Shown here: in pieces, positions 1-9,736 of the stretch | Layout of the letters: each line of letters starts with the position of its first letter | Numbering within the stretch: the stretch's first letter is position 1 | Source of the DNA: Trichocoleus sp. FACHB-46 | GTDB taxonomy: Bacteria; Cyanobacteriota; Cyanobacteriia; FACHB-46 | Direction: 5' to 3' | Assembly (NCBI RefSeq): GCF_014695385.1 | Contig: NZ_JACJOD010000028.1 | Span: forward strand, 62,001 to 126,000 | DNA: 64,000 nucleotides | The notes under the pieces: model-generated | Database searches by the model: none | The model's input: only the letters and a program-made list of their open reading frames with translations | Told to the model about the DNA's origin: nothing | Made by a program: the position numbers and the translations under genes

Positions 1-319
1 TACTCTTGAGTTCTGCTAAGATTGCCCGCAAGACTTCAAGACTAGCGTTTTGGGCTGACTCTTGCACCTCAATGGTGACCTGCCGAATTCCTAAAACATC
101 TTTGGCAAACCGAGCCACTTCGTTGGGGTGAAACAAGAGGGGATCGTTAGGATTTAAGCGCAATTCTGGATTGAGACGCTTGGGATCGTAAGGAGAGTTC
201 AATTCCTGTGGATCAGTATTGGCATATCGATACACAGAGGCTCGTGATCGATTCAACGCTTTCTGTACTGCTTCCACATCCATCAACTCAGGCTGAGCCA
301 TTCCAACTTCGAGTTCCAT
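1..319 (-). CDS. Conserved cyanobacterial protein, helix-turn-helix-like (partial)
   Basis: The reading frame is open from an ATG at 319 to the left edge, so the C-terminus is missing. A second in-frame ATG lies at 301. The N-terminal part contains ...MDVEAVQKALNRSRASVYRY, which looks like a helix-turn-helix (short helices, a Ser-Arg-Ala-Ser turn, then a helix beginning VYRY). It is followed by a Pro/Asn-rich segment and a helical stretch ending ...LEVLRAILAELKS. Proteins of this type in cyanobacteria are sometimes labelled resolvase-like, but no catalytic recombinase motif is visible here. A DNA-binding role is an inference. The gene is separated by about 75 bp from the convergently placed end of the ABC exporter. 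Confidence 0.6.
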   Translation of the reverse strand, partial: MELEVGMAQPELMDVEAVQKALNRSRASVYRYANTDPQELNSPYDPKRLNPELRLNPNDPLLFHPNEVARFAKDVLGIRQVTIEVQESAQNASLEVLRAILAELKS

Positions 320-392
320 GCGTCAATTTCTAATGGATGAACTACTGAATTAACTTAAGGTTTGTATTAACTTAAGATTGACAATCTCAATC

Positions 393-2219
393 TTACGCTC
401 TTAAGCCCGTCTGGACGCGCCATAAGCTAGCGTAAATGCCTGAGCGGTCTAACAGTTGGTCGTGTCGCCCTTTTTCAACTAAGCGACCCTGCTCCATGAC
501 GTAAATGCAGTCAGCATTCCGCACCGTGGAGAGACGATGGGCGATCGCGATGGTAGTGCGGTTTTGAGTAATTGTTTCTAGGGATTTCTGGATCGCGGCT
601 TCGGTTTCGTTGTCCACCGCAGAGGTGGCTTCGTCCAGAATCAAAATCGGTGGGTCTTTGAGCACAGCACGAGCGATCGCGAGACGTTGCCGCTGCCCCC
701 CAGATAGTTTTTGGCCGCGTTCTCCCACAATCGTGTCGTAACCCTGAGGTAATTGCATGATGAAGTCGTGAGCTTCGGCAACTCTGGTTGCTGCAATAAT
801 TTCGTCCCAATTGGCTTCGGGGCTGCCATAGGCAATGTTTTCTCTAACCGTGCCGTGAAAGAGAAATACGTCTTGGCTCACTAAGCCGATCGCGCCTCGT
901 AAGTCCTGGAGTTGCAAATCCTGTAAAGGAATGCCATCTAACGTGATCGTCCCCGATTGAATTTCGTACAGACGCAGCAGCAATTTAACCAGGGTACTTT
1001 TACCAGACCCTGTAGAACCGACAATGGCAATCGTTTTTCCGGCGGGGATGTGGAGCGATAGATCCTCAATTACAGGTTGGCGATCGCGATAAGCAAACGT
1101 GACGTGTTGCAAATCCACTTCACCGCGCACCGACTTCACGGGCAGAGATAAATGGCCTGAATGAATTTCAATTGGGGTATCGAGCAGATTCATCACGCGG
1201 TTGGTCGAAGCCATTGCCCGCTGATACTGGTCTAGAGTTTCACCCAAGCGAGTCAGGGGCCAGAGTAAGCGTTGCGTCAAAAACACCATAACGCTGTAAC
1301 TCCCCACCGAGAGTCTGCCAGCCACCGCCTCCATCCCACCCAACAAAAGAATGGCAATAAAGCCAAACAAGATGATGATGCGAATTAGCGGCACAAAGGC
1401 GGCACTGAGCCGAATGGCCCGGTAGTTGCTGCGACGATAGCCTTCACTTTCCGTTGCAATGCGCGATCGCTCATACTGCTCGGTCGTAAAGCTTTTAATT
1501 GTCGTAATACCGCTGAGGTTGTTAGAAAGCTGACCGTTGAGCAAGCCAACTTTCTCACGCACCTCGGCATAGCGGGGGGCCAAACGTTTTTGAAAGGCAA
1601 TCGATCCCCACAGAATAAACGGCATGGGCAACATGGCGAGCCAAGCCACACTAGGAGCCAGGATAAAAAAGGCTCCTCCAATAATCACAACTGTGGTGGC
1701 AACTTGGAGCACTTCGTTAGCGCCAAAATCTAAGAACCGTTCTAGTTGGTTAATATCATCGCTGAGAATCGACATTAAGCCGCCAGTGCTACGTTCCTCA
1801 AAAAAAGCTAGCTCTAGGTTCTGGAGGTGACCGTAAGCATCTAAGCGCAGGTCGTGTTGAATGTTTTGCGCCAAGTTGCGCCACAGCCGAGCATAGGCAT
1901 ACTCAAACGCTGATTCCAAACCCCAAATCACAGCGCTGAGAACCGATAAAATTACTAACTGCCCAAAGACATCTCGGACGCCAAATTGAGCCAGCCAAGA
2001 ATTTTGTTTTTGTACCACCACATCAACCGCCGCCCCGATCAGAGCAGGCGGAGCTAAATCAAAAATTTTGTTCAGGATGGAGCAGGCGATCGCCCAGCGA
2101 ATCTGTGAGTGATACTGATGCCCATACCGAATCAGGCGCTGTAGCGGGTGCTGTGAGTGGGATTGTCTGGGTTGCTGAGGCATGCGGTGTTGCGATCGCA
2201 AAGAAAAAAACAGCGACAA
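393..2219 (-). CDS. ABC exporter, fused permease and ATPase (MsbA/MdlB type)
   Basis: This is a half-transporter with an N-terminal six-helix membrane domain (about residues 40-330) and a C-terminal nucleotide-binding domain (about 370-600). The ATPase shows Walker [10 protein letters not shown], a Q-loop, the signature LSGGQRQR, Walker [13 protein letters not shown] and the switch His in AIAHRLST. Length (608 aa, or 596 aa from the in-frame ATG at 2183) fits homodimeric lipid or drug exporters. The ATG at 2183 (MPQQPRQ) may be the true start, because the first 12 residues have no obvious role. Substrate cannot be told from sequence. It is not obviously co-transcribed with the ccmK genes, which lie just upstream on the same strand. 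Confidence 0.9.
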   Translation of the reverse strand: MSLFFSLRSQHRMPQQPRQSHSQHPLQRLIRYGHQYHSQIRWAIACSILNKIFDLAPPALIGAAVDVVVQKQNSWLAQFGVRDVFGQLVILSVLSAVIWGLESAFEYAYARLWRNLAQNIQHDLRLDAYGHLQNLELAFFEERSTGGLMSILSDDINQLERFLDFGANEVLQVATTVVIIGGAFFILAPSVAWLAMLPMPFILWGSIAFQKRLAPRYAEVREKVGLLNGQLSNNLSGITTIKSFTTEQYERSRIATESEGYRRSNYRAIRLSAAFVPLIRIIILFGFIAILLLGGMEAVAGRLSVGSYSVMVFLTQRLLWPLTRLGETLDQYQRAMASTNRVMNLLDTPIEIHSGHLSLPVKSVRGEVDLQHVTFAYRDRQPVIEDLSLHIPAGKTIAIVGSTGSGKSTLVKLLLRLYEIQSGTITLDGIPLQDLQLQDLRGAIGLVSQDVFLFHGTVRENIAYGSPEANWDEIIAATRVAEAHDFIMQLPQGYDTIVGERGQKLSGGQRQRLAIARAVLKDPPILILDEATSAVDNETEAAIQKSLETITQNRTTIAIAHRLSTVRNADCIYVMEQGRLVEKGRHDQLLDRSGIYASLWRVQTGLRA

Positions 2220-2330
2220 GCCGTAGAGGTCGCTGCAAGTTTCTCAAACCCTGGAACCCAACAGCAAGATAGCTCAGATGGCAGTCGCTGATAAAAACTA
2301 AGATAACGAATTGGCAAAGCTAGTAAAAGC

Positions 2331-2690
2331 TTAACCCCGTGGCGCGATGGGGCGATTAACGGCATCGCGGTATTGTTGCACTTCGTTGGTGTACCCGATG
2401 GGTAGCACTGCTTCCACGTTTTCATGAGGGCGAGGAATAATCACCCAAGTCTCTAAGGCACCGCCATAAACAGTTTCTACGGCTTCAATACCAGCTGCCA
2501 TAGCAGTCTTAACTTCTGATACATCCCCACGAATGTTAACGGTAAAACGAGCACTACCCGCTCGGATGTAGCCCACTAACGTCACGCGGCCTGCTTTGAC
2601 CATCGCATCGGCGGCAGCCAACACCGCCGGAAAACCTTTCGTCTCAATTGAGCCAACAGCTTGTGCTGAACTACCCGCCTGTGGAGGCAT
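2331..2690 (-). CDS. ccmK4: Carboxysome shell hexamer protein CcmK4
   Basis: A single bacterial-microcompartment (BMC) domain protein. It contains the family core [20 protein letters not shown], the pore-loop segment [19 protein letters not shown] and [15 protein letters not shown], which match CcmK4 better than CcmK1/K2 (whose pore loop is KIGS). It builds part of the carboxysome facets and is thought to tune shell permeability. An upstream TTG (2696) extends the frame, but the ATG at 2690 has AGGAG seven bases ahead and is preferred. It follows ccmK3 by about 80 bp on the same strand, the usual satellite ccmK3-ccmK4 arrangement located away from the main ccmKLMNO operon. Confidence 0.93.
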   Translation of the reverse strand: MPPQAGSSAQAVGSIETKGFPAVLAAADAMVKAGRVTLVGYIRAGSARFTVNIRGDVSEVKTAMAAGIEAVETVYGGALETWVIIPRPHENVEAVLPIGYTNEVQQYRDAVNRPIAPRG

Positions 2691-2770
2691 TGCCAATCTC
2701 CTGAATTAAAAAGTTAAGTAAGAGAGCTAAAAACCGCTATGGAAATGATTGAGCCAGATCCCTGTCCTGA

Positions 2771-3082
2771 TTAAAACATGCGGAACGGTTCATCTTGCTC
2801 GGTGTAATGGATGGGGAGCACCTGTTCTACATTCTCCGGAGGATTGGGAATAATGTAGTGGCTAACAACCTCAGCCCCGAATACCTGTTCTACGGATACA
2901 ATGCCAGCCTCTACAGACCGCTTTACTTCTGAAACTGGCCCCCGGACAGCCACCAGAAACTCGCCTCTTTCGGCCAGACCGTAATACACCAGAGTGACTG
3001 ATGCCGCCTTGACCATGGCATCTGCTGCTGCCAGCACCCCTGGAAACCCTAGTGTTTGAATAACGCCAACTGCCGCTGGCAT
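2771..3082 (-). CDS. ccmK3: Carboxysome shell protein CcmK3
   Basis: A 103-residue BMC-domain protein beginning MPAAVGVIQTLGFPGVLAAA, with the CcmK3-specific pore region YYGLAERGEFLVAVRGPVSEVK and the tail SHYIIPNPPENVEQVLPIHY. CcmK3 proteins lack the Lys/Arg-Ile/Ala-Gly-Ser pore motif. In studied species they do not assemble alone but form mixed hexamers with CcmK4. The start ATG is supported by AGGAG seven bases upstream. It is the first gene of the ccmK3-ccmK4 pair. Confidence 0.93.
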   Translation of the reverse strand: MPAAVGVIQTLGFPGVLAAADAMVKAASVTLVYYGLAERGEFLVAVRGPVSEVKRSVEAGIVSVEQVFGAEVVSHYIIPNPPENVEQVLPIHYTEQDEPFRMF

Positions 3083-3179
3083 GGCTAAGCTCCTGAGTCA
3101 CAGAATACGTGCAATCAATTGTACGAGGCTTCGTCACCAATTGGCATAAATGGACAGCTCCTTTTCCCAAACTTTGGCT

Positions 3180-3365
3180 TTAGAGGCAGTACTTCACCGA
3201 GCGATTACTAAGGATGAACTTACTAAGAAGTTTTCCGAAGCTGTTGATATAAGCCTCTAAGTCATAGCTAATCTCGGTCAGGCGATCGTCAACCGAACTT
3301 TCACTGACAAAAACTAAAATGCTCGCAAAGACAGGTTGATATTCCAGGTATTTCTCAGGTACACC
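3180..3365 (-). pseudogene. Possible gene remnant, 61 codons without a start
   Basis: Between ccmK3 and the next gene a stop-to-stop frame reads as plausible protein (...YLEYQPVFASILVFVSESSVDD, then RLTEISYDLEAYINSFGKLLSK), ending at a TAA. It has no in-frame ATG or GTG and is bounded directly upstream by TAG. The amino-acid mix looks like a genuine soluble helical protein. It may be the 3' end of a decayed gene or simply chance. No family was recognised. Confidence 0.25.
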
Positions 3366-3555
3366 CTAACCAACCATCTGTTAGATGAATAGATCACTAT
3401 TAAAGTTTTGATTACTTAATTCCATTAAGAAAATTAATTAGATTCATCAAGATTGGTTACCTACCGTAACGTGCTTTTTTAAAGAACTCGAGAAATCTCG
3501 CAACTTTATCTACTAGCCAAACCATATATCTTGTTTCAGAGCTCAAATCATACAA
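3366..3555. other. AT-rich intergenic segment
   Basis: AT-rich non-coding stretch ahead of the rightward gene at 3556, probably its promoter region. No convincing promoter box, operator or hairpin could be picked out by eye. Confidence 0.4.
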
Positions 3556-4359
3556 ATGCCTCAGCTTATGACTCAGCGAAAGTCTAGAAAAGACTCCATT
3601 GCGAGTTCCCCCATAGCAGAGGGTATTCTGGCTAAGCTGCCCTTAGAAGCACAAAAATGGGCGGAGAGCTTACCCTGGGAACAACGCCGTTATGTCTTAT
3701 CTTTATGCCACTTGATCTGTGCTACGCCTCCAGAAAAGCAAGCTGAGTTTTTGGATGACTACACCGCTGATGGTTTAGTTTCTAGGGTTTTGCAGGATCG
3801 AGACAACAAAGAAAGAGTAAAAGGGTATCTAAACGGGTTTCATATCCATACAGAATTGAGCGAATTAGTTTTAAGAAATTATATTAGGCAGTTCTATATT
3901 CATTCTGCTCAAGATGCTCATCGCCAACCAGATCTCTATTTAGAATCTGCTCTTAAGTTGGTCACCAATATAGAAGAAAGAAATAACGTCTTCAACTATA
4001 TCTTGGGCTTTGAACTTCTTAAAATGATGTTTCGTATGAGTTGGTGGGAGCACGAGAAGCTATATCGACTGCAACGCAACCAAGAAGCATTCATCAAAAC
4101 CTATATCAAGCCGATTCAAAGAGCGCACGAAATTAACGGCATTATTGTCCCTAGAGATATAGATGTTTTCTTTGCCAAGCGCGATCACTTTATTCAAAAG
4201 CCCAAGGTTTCTGACAGGAAGCTCATTGAGTTGGTAATGGCTACTTTCACAACCGACGTGGTAACTAACTTTGGCTTCTCGATTATTCGTCACCTAAAAT
4301 CTTTCTGTTTCGATTACGAATACGTGTTTGAACCTGAGCCTGAAGCGATTTTTCAATAG
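3556..4359 (+). CDS. Conserved hypothetical protein, soluble, helical
   Basis: A 267-residue protein with no signal peptide or membrane segment. It is rich in Leu, Glu, Arg and aromatic residues and predicted mostly helical. The segment KLPLEAQKWAESLPWEQRRY near residues 28-47 is followed by several amphipathic helices; the C-terminus is FEPEPEAIFQ. I recognise it only as resembling cyanobacterial proteins of unknown function; no catalytic motif is evident. Another Met occurs at residue 5. It is transcribed away from ccmK3 and toward the ABC-F gene. There are few HIP1 sites inside the gene, and base composition is more AT-rich than its neighbours. Confidence 0.75.
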   Translation: MPQLMTQRKSRKDSIASSPIAEGILAKLPLEAQKWAESLPWEQRRYVLSLCHLICATPPEKQAEFLDDYTADGLVSRVLQDRDNKERVKGYLNGFHIHTELSELVLRNYIRQFYIHSAQDAHRQPDLYLESALKLVTNIEERNNVFNYILGFELLKMMFRMSWWEHEKLYRLQRNQEAFIKTYIKPIQRAHEINGIIVPRDIDVFFAKRDHFIQKPKVSDRKLIELVMATFTTDVVTNFGFSIIRHLKSFCFDYEYVFEPEPEAIFQ

Positions 4360-4412
4360 CTCAGCGATCGCCTTTCATCCACGCCTTTCAGCGGCGATCG
4401 CACCTTGTTGGC

Positions 4413-6347
4413 TTAAGCAACTAGCTCTGCCAGCTCCATCCAGCGCTCAGTCGCCTGATCGATCGCCTGGGTCAGTTCTGCTAAGCGTTCTGAGAGTTGT
4501 TGCACCTCACTAAAACCAGAAGGTGGGTTATTATAGAGCGTTTTTTCGATCGCTTCTTTCTCCGCTTCCATCTCAGGAATTTTAGTTTCTAGCAGCTCAA
4601 ATTCACGCTTTTCTTTATAAGAAATTTTTCGTGATTTATCGCCATTTGCCGATTTAGCAATTGGCTCTGAGGTAGTTGAAGCTGCTTGCTGGTCTGGCTT
4701 TGCAGCCGCAACTTGCTTGGCTTCCTCTTCTTCTTCCTTTTTCTTAAAGTCTAAGTAAACTGAGTAGTTACCGGGGTATTGACGTAAATTTCCGCCCGGT
4801 TCTAAAGCAAAAATTGTGTCTATGGCGCGATCGAGAAAATAGCGATCATGAGAAACAGCAATCACACAACCATTAAAGTCCTCTAAATATTCTTCCAAAA
4901 CTGCCAATGTTTGTACATCCAAATCATTGGTCGGTTCATCTAAGATCAATACATTGGGCGCACTCATCAATATCCGCAGGAGAAACAACCGACGTTTTTC
5001 TCCCCCAGAAAGTTTGTGGATCGGAGCATACTGTTGATTGCCAGGAAACAGAAAGCGCTCCAGCATCTGGGAGGCGCTAATTTGGCTGCCGTCAGCGACT
5101 TTAACGAACTCTCCCACTTCCTTGATGTAGTCGATTACCCGCTGATCTTCGTTGAGAGCGGTCAACAACTCTTCTGAGTGTTGGTCAAAATAGCCAATGT
5201 GAATGGTAGAACCGATTTCGACGGTACCTAGGTCTGGCTGCACTCGCCCAGTGATGATGTTCATCAGCGTAGACTTTCCTGCCCCATTGCCGCCAATGAT
5301 GCCCACGCGGTCTTCGGGGTTGAAGTTGTAGGTAAAGTCCTTGATTAAGGTGCGGTCATCATAGGCTTTAGAGATATTAACTAAGTCAATCACTTTTTTA
5401 CCAATGCGACGGCCTGGGGTGGATATTTCCACTTTGCCTGGGCCTTGCTTGAATTCCTGCGATCGCATATCTTGAATGCGCTGAATCCGAGCTTTTTGCT
5501 TGGTACTGCGAGCTTTGGGGCCACGCTTCAACCACTCTAGTTCTCGCCGCAAAACTCCTTGGTGCTTCCGCTGACTGCTAACGGCAGATTCCTCAGCCAG
5601 GGCTTTTTTCTCTAGGTAGTAGGAATAATTACCGGAGTAACTATAAAGATCCCCTCGATCAATCTCAATAATGCGATTAGTCACGCGATCGAGAAAGTAG
5701 CGATCGTGAGTAATCAAGAGTAACGCACCCCGAAAGCGATTGAGATAGCTTTGCAACCATTCCACAGAGAGCGCATCTAAGTGGTTGGTAGGTTCATCCA
5801 TCAGCAACACGTCGGGACCAGCCATCAAAGCAGCCGCTAAGGCAATTCGCTTCCGGTATCCGCCCGAAAGAGAGCCAATTCGAGCTTCAAAGTCTTCAAT
5901 TCCCAGTTTGGTCAAAATAATTTTGGCTTGGGTTTCTAGTTCCCAAGCGCCTACAGTATCCATGCGCTGCGAAACAACGGATAACTGAGCCATCAACTGA
6001 TTCGCATCACCGTGACCATGCGCTAATTTGTCCGAAAGCTCCTCATACTCTCGTACCAGCGCCATTCCTTCTCCGCTGTCAGCAAAAACTTGCTCTAGAA
6101 CGGTGTACTCTTCATTCAGGTCAGGCTGCTGGGGTAAGTAAACAATTTTGATACTAGAATTGACCAGAATTTGTCCAGCATCAATCGGTTCTAGCCCCGC
6201 AATCATCTTTAGGAGAGTAGATTTGCCAGAGCCATTAGTGCCAATCAGACCAACTTTATCGTCAGCATTAAGGCTGAAGCTGGCATCTTTGAGGATTTCC
6301 TTAATGCCAAAGTCTTTCTGAACCGACTGTAGTGTGAAGATACTCAT
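4413..6347 (-). CDS. ABC-F family ATPase, Uup-like
   Basis: A soluble protein with two ABC ATPase domains and no membrane domain, the mark of ABC-F proteins that act on ribosomes or nucleic acids. Domain 1 has GTNGSGKST, LSGGYRKR and VLLMDEPTNHLD. Domain 2 has GGNGAGKST, LSGGEKRR and VLILDEPTNDLD. A basic linker (KRGPKARSTKQKARIQRIQD) separates them. The C-terminus, after a Lys/Ala/Ser-rich linker, is a coiled coil (EFELLETKIPEMEAEKEAIEK...), as in Uup. The frame opens at 6389, but the ATG at 6347 (MSIFTLQSVQKDFG) matches the usual family N-terminus. Confidence 0.9.
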   Translation of the reverse strand: MSIFTLQSVQKDFGIKEILKDASFSLNADDKVGLIGTNGSGKSTLLKMIAGLEPIDAGQILVNSSIKIVYLPQQPDLNEEYTVLEQVFADSGEGMALVREYEELSDKLAHGHGDANQLMAQLSVVSQRMDTVGAWELETQAKIILTKLGIEDFEARIGSLSGGYRKRIALAAALMAGPDVLLMDEPTNHLDALSVEWLQSYLNRFRGALLLITHDRYFLDRVTNRIIEIDRGDLYSYSGNYSYYLEKKALAEESAVSSQRKHQGVLRRELEWLKRGPKARSTKQKARIQRIQDMRSQEFKQGPGKVEISTPGRRIGKKVIDLVNISKAYDDRTLIKDFTYNFNPEDRVGIIGGNGAGKSTLMNIITGRVQPDLGTVEIGSTIHIGYFDQHSEELLTALNEDQRVIDYIKEVGEFVKVADGSQISASQMLERFLFPGNQQYAPIHKLSGGEKRRLFLLRILMSAPNVLILDEPTNDLDVQTLAVLEEYLEDFNGCVIAVSHDRYFLDRAIDTIFALEPGGNLRQYPGNYSVYLDFKKKEEEEEAKQVAAAKPDQQAASTTSEPIAKSANGDKSRKISYKEKREFELLETKIPEMEAEKEAIEKTLYNNPPSGFSEVQQLSERLAELTQAIDQATERWMELAELVA

Positions 6348-6504
6348 GGAGCTGCTGGACCAAGCAAAATTGAAGACTAGGTGGAGCAATTAAATCTTAC
6401 CGACAGAATTCTTGGCAAGAATTAAATTGCCCCAGCTTCAATAGTAAACGTTGCAACCTAGAGAATTTGTTTTTTCATGAGCTCCCCAGCTAATGCAACT
6501 CCCA

Positions 6505-6891
6505 TCAAGTTTCTGACTTGTGCGCGTAGTAGCTGGAAATATGCTCATAGACATGCTCTGGAAACTCTAGCTCCTTATACACATTGCAAGCGTCGGGATC
6601 ATTGGCATCTGGGCAAATGGGGAAGTCTTGCTGCTGTTGCCATTCCAAAATGCGCTCGCGTTTGGGTGGATTGTAGTCTTTGCCCTGCACTTGCTGAAAC
6701 AACACTTTGGCATCGGTTTCGCTGCAATCAGGCGCTTTTTGCAAATAACTGATCAGTTCGTCTTCTTCCATAAAGTGACGCGCGATCATGGCGAATGTCA
6801 ACTTGCCATAGTGACCAATATCCTGGCCTGCATCTAAAGCATCTAAGAGATGCACCATCATCTTGCTTTTACGGAGTTCTTCAACTGGCAT
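6505..6891 (-). CDS. Conserved hypothetical protein, 128 aa
   Basis: A small acidic soluble protein. The N-terminal half (VHLLDALDAGQDIGHYGKLT) is followed by FAMIARHFMEEDELISYLQK, which looks like a helical regulatory or binding domain. The C-terminal half carries spaced cysteines (PDCSETD, FPICPDANDPDACN). No function is recognised, although similar proteins occur in cyanobacteria. An AGGGA lies a little upstream of the ATG. It stands alone between the ABC-F gene and the NIF3-like gene, all leftward. Confidence 0.75.
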   Translation of the reverse strand: MPVEELRKSKMMVHLLDALDAGQDIGHYGKLTFAMIARHFMEEDELISYLQKAPDCSETDAKVLFQQVQGKDYNPPKRERILEWQQQQDFPICPDANDPDACNVYKELEFPEHVYEHISSYYAHKSET

Positions 6892-7047
6892 AAATTCAAA
6901 TTCCCTGGGAGATCAATTTTGGTTGAGAACGCTACTTGGTGCCTCGGCTAAGGCTCACCTAGCGACCTGGCCACTTCTTTTATAAAGGGTTTAAGAAGAA
7001 CAGCCGTCTTCCAGAAGAAGGTGATCTTGATAGTACAAAAATACTAC

Positions 7048-7749
7048 TTAAGATGGGGGTAAAATGACCTGCAACTCTAGCCAGCGCTCGCGTAGAACTC
7101 CAGCTAACGCTTGCAATCCCCACTCCTCACTACGACGATGCCCTACCACAATGACATTGATCCCCGTTTCTAAAACAGCAGAGCGGGCTGGCTGGCGAAA
7201 CTGCCCTGTAATGTAAATCTCTGCGCCACGTGTTTTGGCATCTCGCACTAAATCCTCTGTCATAGCTCCCACAACCGCGACTTTTGTGACTGTCTGGGGT
7301 AAACCTCTTTCTACTGCTTCGCAGCCGCCAAATGCTTGTTGTACGCGATCGCAAAAACTTTCAAGACACTGAGATGAAGTACTACCCAACATGCCGATCG
7401 GTCGTCCAGCTTTTTGGCCCAAGACTTCTAGATCAAAGAGGCCCAAAGTGTTGGCGAGCAAAGGATTAAAGCCAATAGTCATCTGCTCATCGAAGGCTAA
7501 GTGGTAGGCTACTACTCCTACATGCGCCGGAAGTTGATCTCCTTCAAGCTTCCAAGGCCGATGCAAAAATAACGCATCTATCTCTGTTTCAGTTACCCAT
7601 TCTGCCAAATCGGACCAAGGCTCTAAAGCTAAGCCTAAGCGCTGAATTGGAAGATTTGAAGGTCGATAAATACCACCAGGATCAAGCTCAAATTGATGAA
7701 CTCGCAAGAATTGATTTAGAAATTCAGCTAATTGCGCGAGATAAATCAT
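7048..7749 (-). CDS. Divergent NIF3-like protein
   Basis: A 233-residue protein (an earlier in-frame TTG at 7755 is also possible). The C-terminal part, KVAVVGAMTEDLVRDAKTRG then AEIYITGQFRQPAR and VIVVGHRRSEEWGLQALAGVL, aligns by eye with the NIF3 (GTP cyclohydrolase 1 type 2-like, dinuclear-metal) fold segment ...GAQAYLTSDCKFHQ...IDAGHYATERP. A second, canonical NIF3 protein is encoded at 17358-18164. Here GHRRSEE replaces GHYATE, and the usual metal-binding FAHHP is not seen in the N-terminal half, so metal binding may differ. The biochemical role of NIF3 proteins is unsettled. Confidence 0.7.
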   Translation of the reverse strand: MIYLAQLAEFLNQFLRVHQFELDPGGIYRPSNLPIQRLGLALEPWSDLAEWVTETEIDALFLHRPWKLEGDQLPAHVGVVAYHLAFDEQMTIGFNPLLANTLGLFDLEVLGQKAGRPIGMLGSTSSQCLESFCDRVQQAFGGCEAVERGLPQTVTKVAVVGAMTEDLVRDAKTRGAEIYITGQFRQPARSAVLETGINVIVVGHRRSEEWGLQALAGVLRERWLELQVILPPS

Positions 7750-7868
7750 AGACAAAGATATATAGAGCGATCGCAGTTTTACCCCAAGCAGTGCCTAATT
7801 TCTACCAAATCACGGCTGCGGCGATAAAGTTGCAGTACACAGATCCACTGGCTGTCATAATTGGCTAG

Positions 7869-8111
7869 CTAGTGTAAAGAGTCGCTATAGTTCAGTATTT
7901 TGAAGTTCTCCAAAACTGCTAAATGCGATACCATGTACCCGGCGGCAGAAATAAAGTTGAAGGAGATCTCTTTTGGTGTCCGTCTTGCTAACCGCTTCAA
8001 GGTGGACAATTGCTCAAAATTAGCCAGCACAGCAGTTTGAGGCTTAAATAAAGAGCGATCGCGCTGCAAATCCTCCGGAAAACACATTAATGCAGGTGTG
8101 GATTTAATCAA
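7869..8111 (-). CDS. Possible small hypothetical protein
   Basis: An 80-codon leftward frame starting with TTG at 8111; an alternative in-frame ATG lies at codon 9. AAGG is close to the TTG but spacing is short. Sequence (LSTLKRLARRTPKEISFNFI) is not low-complexity, and a HIP1 site lies inside it. No family recognised. The 7756-8374 region holds nothing else I can support, so this may be a genuine small gene or a chance frame. Confidence 0.35.
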   Translation of the reverse strand: MIKSTPALMCFPEDLQRDRSLFKPQTAVLANFEQLSTLKRLARRTPKEISFNFISAAGYMVSHLAVLENFKILNYSDSLH

Positions 8112-8374
8112 GGCCTTACTCAGGTATCTCTAAAGATGAGGGCGTAAAACTACCGAATTCTACACAAAGAGACTAGAGACTCGCTACTTACCAGAGTAGA
8201 AATACAGTAGAGGTTCAAGCCAGATCGTTTTAATCTCAAGACAGTTAAGGAATCGCGCAGCAATCGCTTCTAGAGCCAAGAAAAAGAATCGCAACACTCT
8301 ATAACCAGGCTGCCCCCGCTATCCAAGTATCTCAGCCGCAACAACTGGATTTACCTAATCCGCAGGAGAAACCA

Positions 8375-8626
8375 ATGAGAGATTTTGTTTTGGACGCTCC
8401 CAACCAAGAACGCTACACCTACTTCATTGCGTTATATGGCCGGGACTACCAACAACGGACAGGTTTGCTGCATATCAAGCATGATTTTGGTGATTCGATT
8501 CGTGACCTGCATACTCTAATCAGAGACAGACTGAACGAAGTTTTAGGTGAAGAAACTCCTTCTTGCTATCACATCTTGGCGTTAGCTGCCCCAGAACCAA
8601 TTCCCTGCCCAGCTCCCACTAACTAA
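8375..8626 (+). CDS. Small conserved hypothetical protein, 83 aa
   Basis: The ATG is preceded by AGGAG with six bases of spacing, which makes translation likely. The protein is soluble (FVLDAPNQERYTYFIALYGR), with a mixed alpha/beta look and a proline-rich tail (PEPIPCPAPTN). No domain is recognised. It precedes the alpha/beta hydrolase gene by about 140 bp on the same strand; a functional link is not evident. Confidence 0.65.
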   Translation: MRDFVLDAPNQERYTYFIALYGRDYQQRTGLLHIKHDFGDSIRDLHTLIRDRLNEVLGEETPSCYHILALAAPEPIPCPAPTN

Positions 8627-8767
8627 ACGGCCCTTAGTGCACATTTGGATCTGTAGTCGCTACCTGCAAACTTGGCCTTTGAGCTTTTAAGCTCTATACC
8701 ATTCTTAAACTCTTACTTTGGCTGAGATTTACCAAAATTGACCAGGTTGCGAGGTAAACTGGAGCTT

Positions 8768-9670
8768 ATGCTCACCAGTTTTCTTCCACCCCTAGCTAAA
8801 AACCTGACGGAACCCGCTTCGATTGCTCTAGCCCAAAGCATCGAATGCCAAGATATTCTTACACCCCTATGCTCACAGGCGATCGCGACAGCCTATGTTC
8901 ATCAGGGTAGTGGTGGCACTCCAATTTTGTTACTGCACGGCTTTGACAGCTCTGTTTTTGAGTTTCGTCGGCTTCTGCCCCTTCTAACGGCTCAATCTGA
9001 AACCTGGGCTGTAGATTTATTAGGATTTGGCTTTACCAATCGCACGGCAGGCCATCCCTTCAGCCCCACGGCAATCAAGACTCACCTCTATTCCTTCTGG
9101 AAAACTCTGATTAATCAGCCTGTGATTCTAGTCGGCGCTTCGATGGGAGGAGCCGCCGCTATAGATTTCACGCTCGCCTACCCCGAATGCGTGCAAAAGC
9201 TGGTACTGATTGATAGTGCAGGCTTTAGAAGTGGGCCAGCCTTGAGCAAGTTTTTAGTAACACCCATAGCCCATCTGGCCGCAGGAATTCTTCGCAGTCC
9301 CAAAGTTCGCGATCGCATTAGCCGCACCGCCTACTACGACCCCACCTTTGCTTCTCCAGACGCTCAACTCTGTGCAGCCCTACACCTCGAAGTACCTGGT
9401 TGGCGTGAGGCACTTGCTGCTTTTACTCAAAGTGGCGGTTATGGTTCTTTCAGCAACAAAATAGCGCACATTCAGCAGCAGACGCTGATTTTGTGGGGAG
9501 AGGCTGACAAGATCCTGGGAACTAAAGACGCCACTCAATTCCATCAGGCGATCGCTAACAGTAAGCTTGTTTGGATTCCCGAATGTGGTCATGTGCCGCA
9601 TTTAGAAAAGCCTCAGCTCACTGCCCAATATATTCTTGAGTTCGGTCAAGTTAAGTCTGGCCAGATCTAA
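8768..9670 (+). CDS. Alpha/beta-fold hydrolase
   Basis: A 300-residue alpha/beta hydrolase. It shows the oxyanion-hole motif LLLHGFDSS, the nucleophile elbow GASMGG (catalytic Ser), a later acidic residue in LILWGEADKILG and the catalytic His in PECGHVPHLEKP. A small lid region lies between. The sequence resembles esterases or C-C bond hydrolases of the menaquinone/aromatic type, but the substrate is undetermined. The frame can be opened from a TTG at 8738; the ATG at 8768 with a GGAG-type ribosome site (CTGGAGCTT) is preferred. Confidence 0.85.
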   Translation: MLTSFLPPLAKNLTEPASIALAQSIECQDILTPLCSQAIATAYVHQGSGGTPILLLHGFDSSVFEFRRLLPLLTAQSETWAVDLLGFGFTNRTAGHPFSPTAIKTHLYSFWKTLINQPVILVGASMGGAAAIDFTLAYPECVQKLVLIDSAGFRSGPALSKFLVTPIAHLAAGILRSPKVRDRISRTAYYDPTFASPDAQLCAALHLEVPGWREALAAFTQSGGYGSFSNKIAHIQQQTLILWGEADKILGTKDATQFHQAIANSKLVWIPECGHVPHLEKPQLTAQYILEFGQVKSGQI

Positions 9671-9736
9671 TTTGGGCAGGCATAAAGTGCGATCGCGTCG
9701 GTACTAATCTAGCGACCTGATCATCTCCAAGAGACT

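Noticed and set aside
6477-6752. Rightward frames of 91 and 69 codons opposite the gene at 6505-6891
   Set aside because: They are antisense shadows of a better supported leftward gene.
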